Positions 46,655-55,949 of a stretch of 64,000 bases of DNA are shown here, in pieces (within the stretch, counting starts at the first letter, position 1; each line of letters opens with the position of its first letter). A program made the translations under genes and the position numbers. A model generated the notes under the pieces. The model did no database searches. It worked only from the letters and a program-made list of their open reading frames with translations, and was not told the origin of the DNA. Location: contig VISH01000001.1 in the NCBI GenBank assembly GCA_007827375.1, positions 124,001-188,000 on the forward strand, read 5' to 3'. Source of the DNA: Alteromonadaceae bacterium 2753L.S.0a.02 (GTDB lineage Bacteria > Pseudomonadota > Gammaproteobacteria > Pseudomonadales > Cellvibrionaceae).

Positions 46655-47305
46655 CTACAAGGTTTTCCAAAATCGTTCGTTACGGGGAATAAAATAATTA
46701 TCATAATTCAGTGACAACACCACACGACGAGAGCGGCCGACAATTTCATTCCGTGGCACAAAACCAATAACACGCGAATCGGCACTATTATCGCGGTTAT
46801 CGCCCATTGCGAGATAATAACCCTCAGGTACTACCACTGTCGCAAAGTTTGAGAGCCGCGAACCCTGCTTACGCAGCCGCACTGGGTGTTGCACACCACC
46901 TAGGTTCTCTAATTTATCGATGCTATCACCAGCAACATCCAGCACTTGGTAGTCGAGCGCAGTGCCGTTAACGATCAGCGTGTTATCCACCAGAGCAATA
47001 CTATCACCTGGCACGCCCACCACACGTTTTACCAGTCGTTTACCGGAGGCTGCTGAGTCGAACACAACAATGTCGCCCCGCTCGGGGTCTGCCAATTTCA
47101 ATAATGAAATATGGGTGAAAGGTACTCGAACATCGTACGCCAACTTGTTCACCAAAATTCTGTCACCCTCCACGATAGTCGGCTTCATAGAGCCTGTGGG
47201 CACATCATTCCAATCCGCCACGGCACTGCGGAACACAAACATTAATCCCAAAAAAACAATAAATGATTTATTTTGACGCCATAGATTTATAAGTGTTGAT
47301 TTCAC
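46655..47305 (-). CDS. Signal peptidase I paralogue
   Basis: 216 residues from the second of two tandem GTG codons at 47305, with AAGGAGA five bases upstream. One N-terminal membrane segment is followed by the catalytic Ser in PTGSMKPT, the Lys general base in KRVVGVPGD, and MGDNRDNSADSR. E. coli LepB has two N-terminal membrane segments and about 320 residues; this protein is shorter, with one. It is therefore probably an extra leader peptidase rather than the housekeeping copy. Confidence 0.87.
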   Translation of the reverse strand: MKSTLINLWRQNKSFIVFLGLMFVFRSAVADWNDVPTGSMKPTIVEGDRILVNKLAYDVRVPFTHISLLKLADPERGDIVVFDSAASGKRLVKRVVGVPGDSIALVDNTLIVNGTALDYQVLDVAGDSIDKLENLGGVQHPVRLRKQGSRLSNFATVVVPEGYYLAMGDNRDNSADSRVIGFVPRNEIVGRSRRVVLSLNYDNYFIPRNERFWKTL

Positions 47306-47557
47306 CACATTCTCCTTGTATGGCCATGGAGTTGCCCAGCTATCGAAACACCTTACTCGCTGTGCACTGAAATAAAAGTAAAACCTCGCAATACCACCCG
47401 GTATTAAATTTAGCGCCAGTATAATTGGCACTAATCGAACACTTAGGTTGTGCAATGTCCGACAACCACCACCATTAGCCTTTGAAAATATGACCATTTT
47501 TACTGGAGCACTAATTGCAACCCCAGGGCTATTCGAAAAATTGTTAATTAGACCTCT

Positions 47558-48184
47558 ATGATTTTGTTTAACGTTTCGCAAACACTGTCGAAGGTGTTAG
47601 CCAGTCATCTAAAACCTGCCAAGCATGTCGAACCGCACCTGGTGTGGGATCTGGAGCTGATAACCGTAGGCGCGGAGCAGTGCATTATCGCCTGCGAACA
47701 GCAATCACAATACCTCATGCTGTTTTGCGGGTTGAAAGGCGAACAAATGCGCCACTTCCCGGAGATATTCGAAGATCGCCTGTGGCGCGAGGTGATGGCC
47801 TTGTGTCCGCAGCTGAGCAAGCAGGAAAAAACCGCCTTTGCCCGGTATTTGGTGGCTGCAAGTGAAGAGCAATTTTATCAACTCAACCCCAACCCTTTGG
47901 AAGAAGGCCGTTTTCATAAGCTCATCGAAAACCTTGAATACCGCGTGATTGCCGAGAAAATGCCCCTGCCCAGCGACGGCAAATCTGCCCTGCAATATAC
48001 CTTACCCATCAACGGCAAGGTTCGTAAGAAAACCGAGGATTCGCCACTGGCACTGTACCGCGAGCTCTGTTGGTTAATGGCGGAAGACTGTAAAGAGCAG
48101 GCCCGCCTCGCAAAAGAGGCGGCATCACCTGTTACGGGCCGCGAAGAAAATATCGTGATGGTCGACTTTAACAAAAAGCGCTAG
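47558..48184 (+). CDS. DUF6933-like protein
   Basis: 208 residues, soluble. The N-terminal MILFNVSQTLSKVL, PHLVWDLELITVGAEQCIIACEQQSQY and FEDRLWREVM segments resemble DUF6933, a small fold with no assigned activity. The C-terminal region after about 150 is charged and probably flexible. Divergent from the signal peptidase gene. Confidence 0.6.
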   Translation: MILFNVSQTLSKVLASHLKPAKHVEPHLVWDLELITVGAEQCIIACEQQSQYLMLFCGLKGEQMRHFPEIFEDRLWREVMALCPQLSKQEKTAFARYLVAASEEQFYQLNPNPLEEGRFHKLIENLEYRVIAEKMPLPSDGKSALQYTLPINGKVRKKTEDSPLALYRELCWLMAEDCKEQARLAKEAASPVTGREENIVMVDFNKKR

Positions 48185-48203
48185 AGCCAAGCACAGGGCT
48201 GGC

Positions 48204-48674
48204 TTATGCCGCTTCAGCCTCGGTAACTTTACGCACCCAGGTTTGTACCCACATCGCTGCGGCAACTGAATAATTCTGAACGTGTTGCGCATCGAGCAAG
48301 GCAATATCACCAACACGCTTGGCACCACAGCTGTAGAGCGCATTTTCGAAGATGATGCCCCCCATGGCATATTGTGAGGGCGGGAAATAACTATCACCCA
48401 GCGCGATTACACCGTAGAGACGATTACTGAGGTCGGCGCCGTTGTCGTCCAGAGCCCGATATAAGGGGTAAATATTCAGTGGCATTTTGCCTTTGTCGGT
48501 TGTGGAACAACACACCAAAATAATTTCGGAGGGATCTCGCGTAAGATCAGCCACGGTAGTTTCCTGATTAATTTTTACCGAGTGGCCTAATTTTTGTAGG
48601 AGAGCTGCTGCACCATAGGCGGCTTCCAACGAATGACCGTTAACGGTACCTACAACAATGAGAAAATTTGACAT
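48204..48674 (-). CDS. Flavodoxin-like protein (MioC type)
   Basis: 156 residues. The FMN phosphate loop is GTVNGHSLEAA; the isoalloxazine loops are CCSTTDKGKMP and ALGDSYFPPSQYAMGG. The layout fits MioC/short-chain flavodoxin. It could be an electron partner of the ferredoxin-NADP reductase at 37635, though the genes are not linked. Confidence 0.85.
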   Translation of the reverse strand: MSNFLIVVGTVNGHSLEAAYGAAALLQKLGHSVKINQETTVADLTRDPSEIILVCCSTTDKGKMPLNIYPLYRALDDNGADLSNRLYGVIALGDSYFPPSQYAMGGIIFENALYSCGAKRVGDIALLDAQHVQNYSVAAAMWVQTWVRKVTEAEAA

Positions 48675-48846
48675 AACAGTTTACCCAGTAGTGCCGCCAG
48701 TTTTACAAGCCTTCTCAAAGGCCGCTGCGGATTTCAGACGAATTACAGGCTAGGTTTCAACAGCATGGCAAACACAACATCATACGTAAGCTTTATTTAG
48801 TGTTAAAAATTAACCTTAAAAAACCAACTGCAAGAATTAAACCCAA

Positions 48847-49194
48847 ATGAAATATGTAGACGTTATGAAATATTGCCTGGCGAAGCCGGGCACCACGCGA
48901 GTAGCCTTAAACAACGCCGGTACAGCGTTTGGCTTTTCTGCAAACGGAGCGTTTTTTGGTTACTTCCAAACCGGCGCTCCCATCCAGTGGCGTTTAACAC
49001 TCGAGGTTACCGAGGAGAATTATGAAAAGCTCCTGTTCCCACCCAAAGTGCTGCCCGCCGACGATAAACCCAAAGGCAAATGGCTCACGATTGTTCGGGT
49101 TGAAAGCTTCGATGAAGAATTGCTGCTGGAACTGATCGACTGGTCTTATCAAAGCAATGTGCCCAGCGAAGCGCTAAACGAATCGGTTGGGTAA
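48847..49194 (+). CDS. MmcQ/YjbR family protein
   Basis: 115 residues. The family is recognised from MKYCLAKPGT at the start and WLTIVRVESFDEELLLELIDWSYQ at the end. Such proteins have a DNA-binding-like fold but their function is unknown. A weak stem GCTGC/GCAGC followed by a T-rich tract lies 35-70 bases downstream. Confidence 0.8.
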   Translation: MKYVDVMKYCLAKPGTTRVALNNAGTAFGFSANGAFFGYFQTGAPIQWRLTLEVTEENYEKLLFPPKVLPADDKPKGKWLTIVRVESFDEELLLELIDWSYQSNVPSEALNESVG

Positions 49195-49358
49195 AAAATT
49201 TTCGTTGAAAACGCTGTCGCGTTTGTGCGCTGCACAGCTTATCCATGCAGCCATTTTCTTTTTTTTGAAGCGCTTTGCAAAACTCTTTGATTTTAAAGGG
49301 TTTTAAGATAGCTTAGGCTTACTGCCAACGGCACTGCCATATTTTTTTTAAAGCAAGC

Positions 49359-49386
49359 TGTAAGGTTTCAGCATTCACCCGGTCTT
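49359..49386 (+). promoter_or_regulatory. Candidate ECF promoter of the bufferin operon
   Basis: TGTAAGG (49359-49365) and CGGTCTT (49380-49386) are 14 bases apart and lie 50-75 bases upstream of the bufA1 ATG. The pair resembles the TGTAACC/CGTC-type promoters read by SigF-like ECF factors that control similar operons. It would be the natural target of the sigma factor at 51830. Confidence 0.4.
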
Positions 49387-49433
49387 CTATAGCGAGGGGC
49401 AATATCGCCCCATTAACCCTTAGGAGACTCGCC

Positions 49434-49694
49434 ATGAAATCCCCCCAACTGATCAATACTGCTCTTATCGCCCTCGCTGTCACGGGCTTGTCTGCCAGCC
49501 CAATGTCGCTCGCAGCTAAAAAAGATATGGAGAAATGCGCCGGCATCGTAAAAGCCGGTAAAAACGACTGCGGAACCAGCAAGCACTCCTGCTCTGCCCA
49601 GGCTGCAAGCGACGCTGATGCGGAAGAATGGGTTTATCTCCCCAAGGGCATTTGCGAAAAAATCGTGGGTGGTACGGTTGTAAAAAGCAAGTAG
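49434..49694 (+). CDS. bufA1: BufA1-type bufferin precursor (DUF2282)
   Basis: 86 residues. A signal peptide runs to about residue 28. The mature part has the four family cysteines, Cys35, Cys46, Cys53 and Cys74, in KCAG, NDCGTSKHSC and GICEKIVGG contexts. DUF2282 proteins were shown to be RiPP precursors whose cysteines are modified by a DUF692 enzyme to bind copper and protect against it. GGAG lies seven bases before the ATG. bufB follows after 81 bases, a longer gap than between the later genes. Confidence 0.92.
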   Translation: MKSPQLINTALIALAVTGLSASPMSLAAKKDMEKCAGIVKAGKNDCGTSKHSCSAQAASDADAEEWVYLPKGICEKIVGGTVVKSK

Positions 49695-49775
49695 TAACCA
49701 ACAGCACACTCACCATTTGTAAGCGCTACAGCTTAGCTCCCAGTTTTACTGGGGGCTTTAGAGCCGGAGACTCCC

Positions 49776-50633
49776 ATGAAATACCAACACACACATTTCG
49801 ATGCCCGCATTGGCATCGGTCTGCGCGCGTCTCATATCGACACCGTACTTGAGACTCGCCCGAAACTGGGATGGCTGGAGGTCCACAGCGAAAACTGGTT
49901 CTGCGAACAAGGCCCCGTCGCCGACAAACTGCAGCAAATTCGCGAACAATATTCATTAAGCCTGCACGGCGTAGGGCTCTCCTTAGGCTCGGTAAGCGGT
50001 ATCGACAGGCAACATCTCAGCAATCTCAACAGCCTGGTGCAACGCAGCGCTCCAATTTTAATTTCTGAGCACCTCAGCTGGGGCGCTGTCAGCGGCAAAC
50101 ACAGCAACGACTTATTACCCCTGCCCTTCAATCAATCGGCGATTGATGTTCTGGTGAGAAATATCGATACCGTGCAGCAAATGCTCGGGCGGCGAATTCT
50201 GGTAGAAAACCTGAGTAGTTACTGCACGTTTTCAGCCAGTACCATGCCCGAATGGGAATTTGTCGCAGAGGTGCTGGAAGCGGCTGATTGCGGGCTGCTA
50301 TTAGACATTAACAACCTCTACGTCAATGCTTGTAATCACAATTTCGACACGCGCCAATATTTGTCCGGCTTACCCATGGATCGCATTGCAGAAGTCCACT
50401 TGGCCGGTTACGAAACCGAGGGCACAGCGCAAGCACCCATTCTGGTCGACACTCACAGCAAACCGGTTCAGCCACCCGTGTGGCAACTGTTTAAAAATAT
50501 TCTCCCACAATTACCCAATAACGCCCGCGTACTCATTGAATGGGATGCCGAGCTTCCCCCCCTGGAGGTGTTGTTGCAACAAGCTTACCAAGCGAACCGG
50601 CACCTGATGGAGGTCTGCCATGCAGCGGCTTGA
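49776..50633 (+). CDS. bufB: BufB, multinuclear non-haem iron oxidative enzyme (DUF692)
   Basis: 285 residues, TIM-barrel MNIO family. Metal-ligand motifs are visible along the barrel: GIGLRASH, LEVHSENWF, SLHGVGLSLGS, ISEHLSWG, ILVENLSSY, LLLDINNLYVNACN, VHLAGYE and VDTHSKPV. MNIO enzymes oxidise peptide cysteines, forming thiooxazole-type groups in bufferins. The stop overlaps the bufC start by 14 bases. Confidence 0.95.
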   Translation: MKYQHTHFDARIGIGLRASHIDTVLETRPKLGWLEVHSENWFCEQGPVADKLQQIREQYSLSLHGVGLSLGSVSGIDRQHLSNLNSLVQRSAPILISEHLSWGAVSGKHSNDLLPLPFNQSAIDVLVRNIDTVQQMLGRRILVENLSSYCTFSASTMPEWEFVAEVLEAADCGLLLDINNLYVNACNHNFDTRQYLSGLPMDRIAEVHLAGYETEGTAQAPILVDTHSKPVQPPVWQLFKNILPQLPNNARVLIEWDAELPPLEVLLQQAYQANRHLMEVCHAAA

Positions 50634-51387
50634 AGATTTACAAGCTGATTTTATGGCCATGCTCCAGGGCAGCAATTGCCCTATAAATTTCGGCCCCTCC
50701 CGAATAAGCTCACAAAACTCTAAAGCAATCTACCGTCGCAATTATCGTGAAAATCATATTGCTGCCCTGGCAGACACTTTTGAGCTTGTTGCAAAGTGGG
50801 TGGGCGAAAACTATTTTCGCGAACTCGCAAAACGCTATTTGCTGGCATTCCCCAATAGCAGCGGCGACCTTAATCGCTACGGCGCGAACTTCGCCGAGTT
50901 TCTGGAAACGGCACTGTTGGCTGCACCCGGAGGAGAACAGCTCTCCTACCTCCCCGATATGGCGCATCTCGATTGGGCCAGACTTAACGCCCTGTTAAAT
51001 GCAGGCGGCATACATCCAACGCTTGAGCAGCTACCCGATTTACACCCGGAACAGCAAGCCCATGCGCGCTTGGTTTTAAGCCCGTGTTGCACACTGCTGC
51101 AATCGCGGTATCCGCTTTACCAGTTGTGGATGTTTGCAAATGGGGAAAACGAAGCCGTCGATCTAAATGGGCCCGGCGAATCAATTTTAATTTGTCGGCC
51201 GGCACACAAAGTAGAAATTCACTATCTGGATGACGCCACCACCAGGCTGCTGCAACTTTGGCAAAATAACTCGCTGAACGACACCCTGGAGATCATGCAT
51301 CCTGAATTTAGTACCGCAGATCTGACAACCTTATTTAGCCACTGCAATAAATTCGCCTCTGTTCTGGAGTTGAGGGTTACAGCATGA
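50620..51387 (+). CDS. bufC: BufC, DUF2063 partner of BufB
   Basis: 255 residues. The N-terminal domain (IYRRNYRENHIAALADTFELV; YLLAFPNSSGDLNRYGANFAEFL) is DUF2063, once called a putative DNA-binding domain and now known as the precursor-recognition partner of DUF692 enzymes. The C-terminal half resembles the second domain of BufC, with WMFANGENEAVDL. Overlaps bufB by 14 bases and doxX by four. Confidence 0.9.
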   Translation: MQRLEDLQADFMAMLQGSNCPINFGPSRISSQNSKAIYRRNYRENHIAALADTFELVAKWVGENYFRELAKRYLLAFPNSSGDLNRYGANFAEFLETALLAAPGGEQLSYLPDMAHLDWARLNALLNAGGIHPTLEQLPDLHPEQQAHARLVLSPCCTLLQSRYPLYQLWMFANGENEAVDLNGPGESILICRPAHKVEIHYLDDATTRLLQLWQNNSLNDTLEIMHPEFSTADLTTLFSHCNKFASVLELRVTA

Positions 51388-51830
51388 TTAAACAATGGAT
51401 TCAATTCGACCACAGTCTCGATAAAGCGATGCTCATCGCACAAGATATATTATTGCTCGTGCTGCGTTGCTGGATTGCGTGGGTGTTTTTAAAATCCGGC
51501 TTATTAAAATACCAGAGCTGGGAAACCACCCTTGTACTGTTCGAATATGAATACACAGTACCCTTGCTATCAGCAAAAATGGCGGCGCTAATGGGCACCT
51601 CAGCAGAATTACTTTTACCACCACTGGTGATGTTGGGCTTCGTGGCTCGACCCGCGGCGTTCGCTTTATTTTTAGTGAATATCGTGGCTGTAATCTCCTA
51701 CCCGGACATATCGCAGGCCGGAATAAAAGATCATCAACTGTGGGGCCTGGGCTTGCTGTGGATAACGCTTCTTGGTGCCGGTAGAATTTCCGGCGATAAA
51801 CTCCTATCACGCTGGGTGAAAGGCCACTGA
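51384..51830 (+). CDS. DoxX-family membrane protein
   Basis: 148 residues with four hydrophobic helices: LLLVLRCWIAWVFLKSG, ALMGTSAELLLPPLVMLG, ALFLVNIVAVI and LWGLGLLWITLLG. DoxX proteins are common in bufferin operons, where a role in quinone or thiol redox at the membrane is suspected. Overlaps bufC by four bases and the sigma gene by one. Confidence 0.87.
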   Translation: MIKQWIQFDHSLDKAMLIAQDILLLVLRCWIAWVFLKSGLLKYQSWETTLVLFEYEYTVPLLSAKMAALMGTSAELLLPPLVMLGFVARPAAFALFLVNIVAVISYPDISQAGIKDHQLWGLGLLWITLLGAGRISGDKLLSRWVKGH

Positions 51831-52333
51831 TGAAAATCAATCAACACGCGTTTGAGCTCGCGGTTCACGCCTATAGCGACGATTTGTACCGCTACGCCTA
51901 CTGGCTTTGCAAACACCAAAGCGACGCCGAAGACTTGGTGCAGGAATGTTTTCATCGAGCCTGGAACGCCTGGCATACACTCAAAGATGAAAAGGCGGTG
52001 AAAAGTTGGTTGTTCACCATATTACGCCGAGAATTTTTACGGCGTTTTGAAAAAATACGAATCGACCTCGATTCCCTCGACGACCACCTGGAATTACCAG
52101 CGCTGGAACCCGGGCAGGATGAAATTCTCGCGCTTCGACAGGCTTTGCATCAGGCTCCCGTCAATTTGCGTGAACCGCTATTACTTCAAGTGCTGGGAGG
52201 TTTCAGTTGCGAAGAAATTGCCGAAATGCAACAGACCAGTAGCGGTGCAGTAATGACACGACTCTCCCGAGCGCGCCACTGGCTGCGCCGTAGTTTAAAT
52301 CCAGGCTCAGAGCTTGAGGAGGCAAAACGATGA
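51830..52333 (+). CDS. ECF sigma factor of the bufferin operon
   Basis: 167 residues. Region 2 is YRYAYWLCKHQSDAEDLVQECFHRAW and region 4 is REPLLLQVLGGFSCEEIAEMQQTSSGAVMTRLSRARHWLR. It is translationally linked to doxX and to the downstream DUF3379 gene by one- and four-base overlaps. Co-transcription with the bufferin genes suggests autoactivation when copper or another stress releases it. Confidence 0.92.
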   Translation: MKINQHAFELAVHAYSDDLYRYAYWLCKHQSDAEDLVQECFHRAWNAWHTLKDEKAVKSWLFTILRREFLRRFEKIRIDLDSLDDHLELPALEPGQDEILALRQALHQAPVNLREPLLLQVLGGFSCEEIAEMQQTSSGAVMTRLSRARHWLRRSLNPGSELEEAKR

Positions 52334-53025
52334 ACTGCCTTGAATTTCGACAACGCCTAATCACTAACCCGGGCGATCAAGACGCGACGCTTACAGAGCA
52401 CCGCGAACACTGTGTAAAGTGCGCAAAATTTTCGAAGGAATTACAACAGCACGAAGCGAAATTGCGTCAAGCGCTTAACGTAACAGTACCACCGCGTTTA
52501 GCTGAGCGTATTTTATTGGCGAATGATTTGCGTAAACCCCGCTGGAAACCATATGCTGCCGCAGCGGCAATCACCCTGGCAATCACACTTGGTGGTACTG
52601 CGGTTTGGCGTAGCGAACCGCGCATAAGTGCAACCTGGAGTGAAATCGCTTTAGCGCACGTACTGAACGAACGCGATACACTGCAGAGTAACGCACAGGT
52701 TTCCAACGGAGAACTGGGCGCTGCGCTGGCGCAATTTGGGCTCACCCTAAAAGCGGGTTTGGGGCGCGTGCTATTTCTCGAAAAATGCGATATGCCGGGC
52801 GGTAAAGGTTTACACATCGTTTTCGATTCACCACAAGCAGGGCGGGTTACCTTAATTATTCCCCCTAAAGGCAGCACTGTAGATACAGGTTCCAGTACGC
52901 GGGATGGTTTCGCTTCTGCTATGACTAAAATCGGCAGTATCGCAGTAGGAATTGTGACTGATCGGCCCGATCAAATGTATTTTTTAACTCACGGTTTACT
53001 AAAGAACCGGCTGGCAACAAGCTAG
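52330..53025 (+). CDS. DUF3379 anti-sigma factor
   Basis: 231 residues. The N-terminal zinc-finger-like module includes MNCLEF and HREHCVKCAKF, with a spacing typical of zinc-associated anti-sigma domains. One membrane helix (about residues 76-93) follows, and the C-terminal part outside contains MPGGKGLHIVF and TLIIPPKGS. The family is encoded after ECF sigma genes. It should keep the sigma at 51830 inactive until signalled. Confidence 0.87.
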   Translation: MNCLEFRQRLITNPGDQDATLTEHREHCVKCAKFSKELQQHEAKLRQALNVTVPPRLAERILLANDLRKPRWKPYAAAAAITLAITLGGTAVWRSEPRISATWSEIALAHVLNERDTLQSNAQVSNGELGAALAQFGLTLKAGLGRVLFLEKCDMPGGKGLHIVFDSPQAGRVTLIIPPKGSTVDTGSSTRDGFASAMTKIGSIAVGIVTDRPDQMYFLTHGLLKNRLATS

Positions 53026-53048
53026 CCTTAACATCATATTTATATATC

Positions 53049-53070
53049 GCGCTTCAAATTTTAGAAGCGC
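53049..53070. terminator. Stem between convergent bufferin and lysE transcripts
   Basis: A perfect 7-bp stem GCGCTTC/GAAGCGC with an AT-rich 8-base loop lies between the two stop codons. Neither side has a strong T-run, so termination by it is uncertain. Confidence 0.35.
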
Positions 53071-53075
53071 TCCAC

Positions 53076-53693
53076 TTATTTACGCGCGAAAGCCAACTTC
53101 ACACCAAACGAAATTAATACCACGCCACTCAGCTGATTAAACCGCAATAACACCAAAGGGTGACGTAAAACCCACTGAGAGCAGCGCCCGGCAAAATAAC
53201 CAATAGGCGCTTTTACAACAAAAGTTAACGCGGCAAATAAGGCACCCAACATGAGCAAAAGGTACGGGTTTTGGTGTCCTGCAGGGATAAATTGCGGCAG
53301 GTAGGCAAAATAGAACAAAGTCACTTTAGGGTTAGTAAGATTGGAAACAGCACCCGTTAAATAACAACGCCATAACGGTTTAGGTTCACACGCAATGGCG
53401 TGGATCTCGCTTTGCCGCGCTAGCAAGAGTTTAAAACCCAAGTACAGCAAATAAGCCGCACCTAGCAACTTCACAACAAAAAATAATGCATCGGAAGCCA
53501 GCAACAATGCCCCTACCCCAAAGGTGGCCAACAGGGTATGCCCCAAAAGCCCGGTGCTTACGCCCAATGCCGTCACTACGCCCGCCGAGGCCCCCTGTGT
53601 AACGCCGCGAGACATTACCATGAGAAGATCCTGGCCGGGGGTTAGAATTATGGCCAGAGAGGTCAATAAGAATATCGTTAAATCTAATGCCAT
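53076..53693 (-). CDS. LysE/RhtB-family amino-acid exporter
   Basis: 205 residues with about six membrane helices. The opening LTSLAIILTPGQDLLMVMSRGVTQGASAG is typical of the LysE/RhtB family, and the middle has AVSNLTNPKVTLFYFAYLPQFI. Substrate unknown; homoserine, lysine and threonine are common ones. Coupled to the lipase-like gene upstream by a one-base overlap. Confidence 0.92.
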   Translation of the reverse strand: MALDLTIFLLTSLAIILTPGQDLLMVMSRGVTQGASAGVVTALGVSTGLLGHTLLATFGVGALLLASDALFFVVKLLGAAYLLYLGFKLLLARQSEIHAIACEPKPLWRCYLTGAVSNLTNPKVTLFYFAYLPQFIPAGHQNPYLLLMLGALFAALTFVVKAPIGYFAGRCSQWVLRHPLVLLRFNQLSGVVLISFGVKLAFARK

Positions 53694-55288
53694 TACGATT
53701 CTCTTTTACGATTCAGGTAGTCCTGATACTCCTTCAGGAACCGAACATAGTCTTTTTCCATACCCTGTGCATCAGTTCTCTCGCCATTGACCACTTCGAC
53801 AAAATGTTCCTGAGTAGGGTGGAAAGGGCTTACATCACCTTTCGCCAGGGCAACAATATACCTTCCCACTGTACGAATAAAATAACGCGCCTGCGGGCTA
53901 TAGTCGTCGCTTAACGGAAGGTCAAAACCACCCTGATCCAAAATAGCCAAGTGATCTGACGGAAACATATTAGGTACTTTTGAAATTTGTGTAGCCACCT
54001 GCTGAAGCACTGCTTCATTTTTTAAAATTCCAGTATGAGTAGCCTCAAAGCCCAGTACGTTTTGCGCCTGCTGTTGAGCCATTGGGTATTTTTGACTGGA
54101 TAAAGGTACCACCCCGTCACTGCCTTTATCGCTCTGAAGATCCTGTGCCGTCTCATAGGCATAATAAAGCTGGTGATCGATAAATTCCGGAAGGGGATTA
54201 CGATACAAATTATGAATATACTCCCCATGGGGATTGAGGTCACGCCATGCGGGTAACACAATCAAGCCGTGCTTTACCCCAGATTCCGCGGCCGGATGGC
54301 CGCCTAATGGGCTTGCCAATGAAATCCACAGGCGCACTTTATTTTCTCGCGATTTATTTTGATATTTATTAAACGCTTCGCGTACAACAATGCCGCCCAT
54401 GCTGTGCGATATCACGATCATGGGCATGTCACTGAGGGGAATTACCTTCCCCGATAAAAATATATCGTAGAAAAAACTCGCCAGCTGATCGAGATCACCA
54501 CCAGAGGGGTAGTAGAAAAACCAGGGTTTATAACGACTGCGATCCAAGCGCTGCAAAAAAGGCTCAAAGGAACGCACGCTACCGCCGATTCCATGCACAA
54601 AAACCACGGGAATTTTGTAAGACGCATCCTCCTCTAAAGCATAAAACATGGTGGGCGCCTGCTCCAAAAAGGAAGCGGGATCGTACATCCCCAACACCGA
54701 CATATTCTCGTCAAAGATCGGGTCAGAGAGTTGCCGTATGGTGCCGGAGGGATAAAACAAGGAGTTTTGAATTACCTTTTTAGCCGGCGATTTTATGGTA
54801 TCGGCCCAAGCAACAAACTCAGCATCGTTCAGCGTTATATTTTCTCCGCCAAATACTTTGTCTGGTAAATCCCCATCTTGTAAAACCAACGAGCGGCGCC
54901 CGATTACTTCGTGATTTTCAAATACGCGATTGTGGTTATTATCAGCATACACCAATAAGTCGAAGCTCCCTTCAGGAAGATTCAAGCCATAGTGAGTGCC
55001 TGCCCCGCTTAAATACATGGTATCGACCCGCTCGTGCTTTTTAAATTTGCTGGAATACGCCGCCACCGCCATTTCGGCGTGTGTATATTCGTGAAACTTA
55101 TCAAGCGTTTTTCCGTACACAAAATAGGTATCGCGATCCAACATATGTTTGAGATTGGCCTGGCTGGGGTCGATATTTTGCAATCGGCTATAGTTTTCCT
55201 GCACCGCGGTGAATTTTAGATAGGTACAACTCAACAGGGCGGTACAGAAAATTAAAAGAGAAGCTTTAAGCGGGAAGGTGCGTAGCAT
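53693..55288 (-). CDS. Alpha/beta-hydrolase lipoprotein, lipase-like
   Basis: 531 residues. A lipoprotein signal ends in ALLSC (Cys21). The hydrolase domain begins near residue 226 with VVFVHGIGGSVRSF, and the nucleophile Ser296 sits in SHSMGGIVVR. SDGVVPLSSQ marks the region of the acid residue, and the final catalytic His may lie in FEATHTGIL. The N-terminal 200 residues form a separate beta-rich domain. It should act in the envelope on lipids or esters; substrate unknown. Forms a two-gene operon with the LysE exporter. Confidence 0.85.
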   Translation of the reverse strand: MLRTFPLKASLLIFCTALLSCTYLKFTAVQENYSRLQNIDPSQANLKHMLDRDTYFVYGKTLDKFHEYTHAEMAVAAYSSKFKKHERVDTMYLSGAGTHYGLNLPEGSFDLLVYADNNHNRVFENHEVIGRRSLVLQDGDLPDKVFGGENITLNDAEFVAWADTIKSPAKKVIQNSLFYPSGTIRQLSDPIFDENMSVLGMYDPASFLEQAPTMFYALEEDASYKIPVVFVHGIGGSVRSFEPFLQRLDRSRYKPWFFYYPSGGDLDQLASFFYDIFLSGKVIPLSDMPMIVISHSMGGIVVREAFNKYQNKSRENKVRLWISLASPLGGHPAAESGVKHGLIVLPAWRDLNPHGEYIHNLYRNPLPEFIDHQLYYAYETAQDLQSDKGSDGVVPLSSQKYPMAQQQAQNVLGFEATHTGILKNEAVLQQVATQISKVPNMFPSDHLAILDQGGFDLPLSDDYSPQARYFIRTVGRYIVALAKGDVSPFHPTQEHFVEVVNGERTDAQGMEKDYVRFLKEYQDYLNRKRES

Positions 55289-55561
55289 GGGGTAATTACA
55301 AACCGAAGCACAAACAAAAAAAGACTATCTAGCGAAGCATTGCTGCCTATTTAACCACATTTACTGTGAGAGGAAAGATAAAAAACGAATGATAGGTAAG
55401 TCGGAGCCCGGCCTGTTCGGCACCTGTCTTTAATGAGACCCGTCTACGAACTTAGCCATTCATTAACTCAGGAAAGCCGTCTTGGCCCAAAGCTTCCAGG
55501 TCTTGGGTAAAACAATAAATAGTTAGAATATTCACACGGCCGTAACGTGATAGCAAAAATC

Positions 55562-55816
55562 TTAAATACCGCAAGCTCCACCGGAACATCCCCCGCTCGT
55601 CATACAGGGCGGCGCTTCGGGGTTTTTAAGAACACTGCTCTTCACCACGCCGCCACCGCTGATGAGCCGGGTAACTTTGCTGTCGGGTGCGATGTTTCCG
55701 GTTTCCATGTCCAACAAAGCGCACAACTCAGCCCAGGTGCTAAGCTTCTCAGCCATGGCATGCTGAACTTCGAACACTTCCTGGGTGGCTTCACATCGAT
55801 AGTCATACGTTGGCAT
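55562..55816 (-). CDS. FmdB-like zinc ribbon protein
   Basis: 84 residues from ATG at 55816, giving the family start MPTYDYRC. The cysteines C7 and C32, with the tail motif CMTSGGCSGGACG, match regulators of the FmdB family, although the classical second CxxC is altered (WAELCALLD). It may bind metal; function unknown. Confidence 0.75.
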   Translation of the reverse strand: MPTYDYRCEATQEVFEVQHAMAEKLSTWAELCALLDMETGNIAPDSKVTRLISGGGVVKSSVLKNPEAPPCMTSGGCSGGACGI

Positions 55817-55949
55817 TACAACACCTACAAAAGTCATCAAAAGGGGCTGCTAATTTAGCACGGTTTATGGGCTTATATCATCTTATAAAGCAGGGTTATT
55901 GCTATCGCTAGTCCACGTACACACAACAACAAACCCGTGTCAACGGGCT

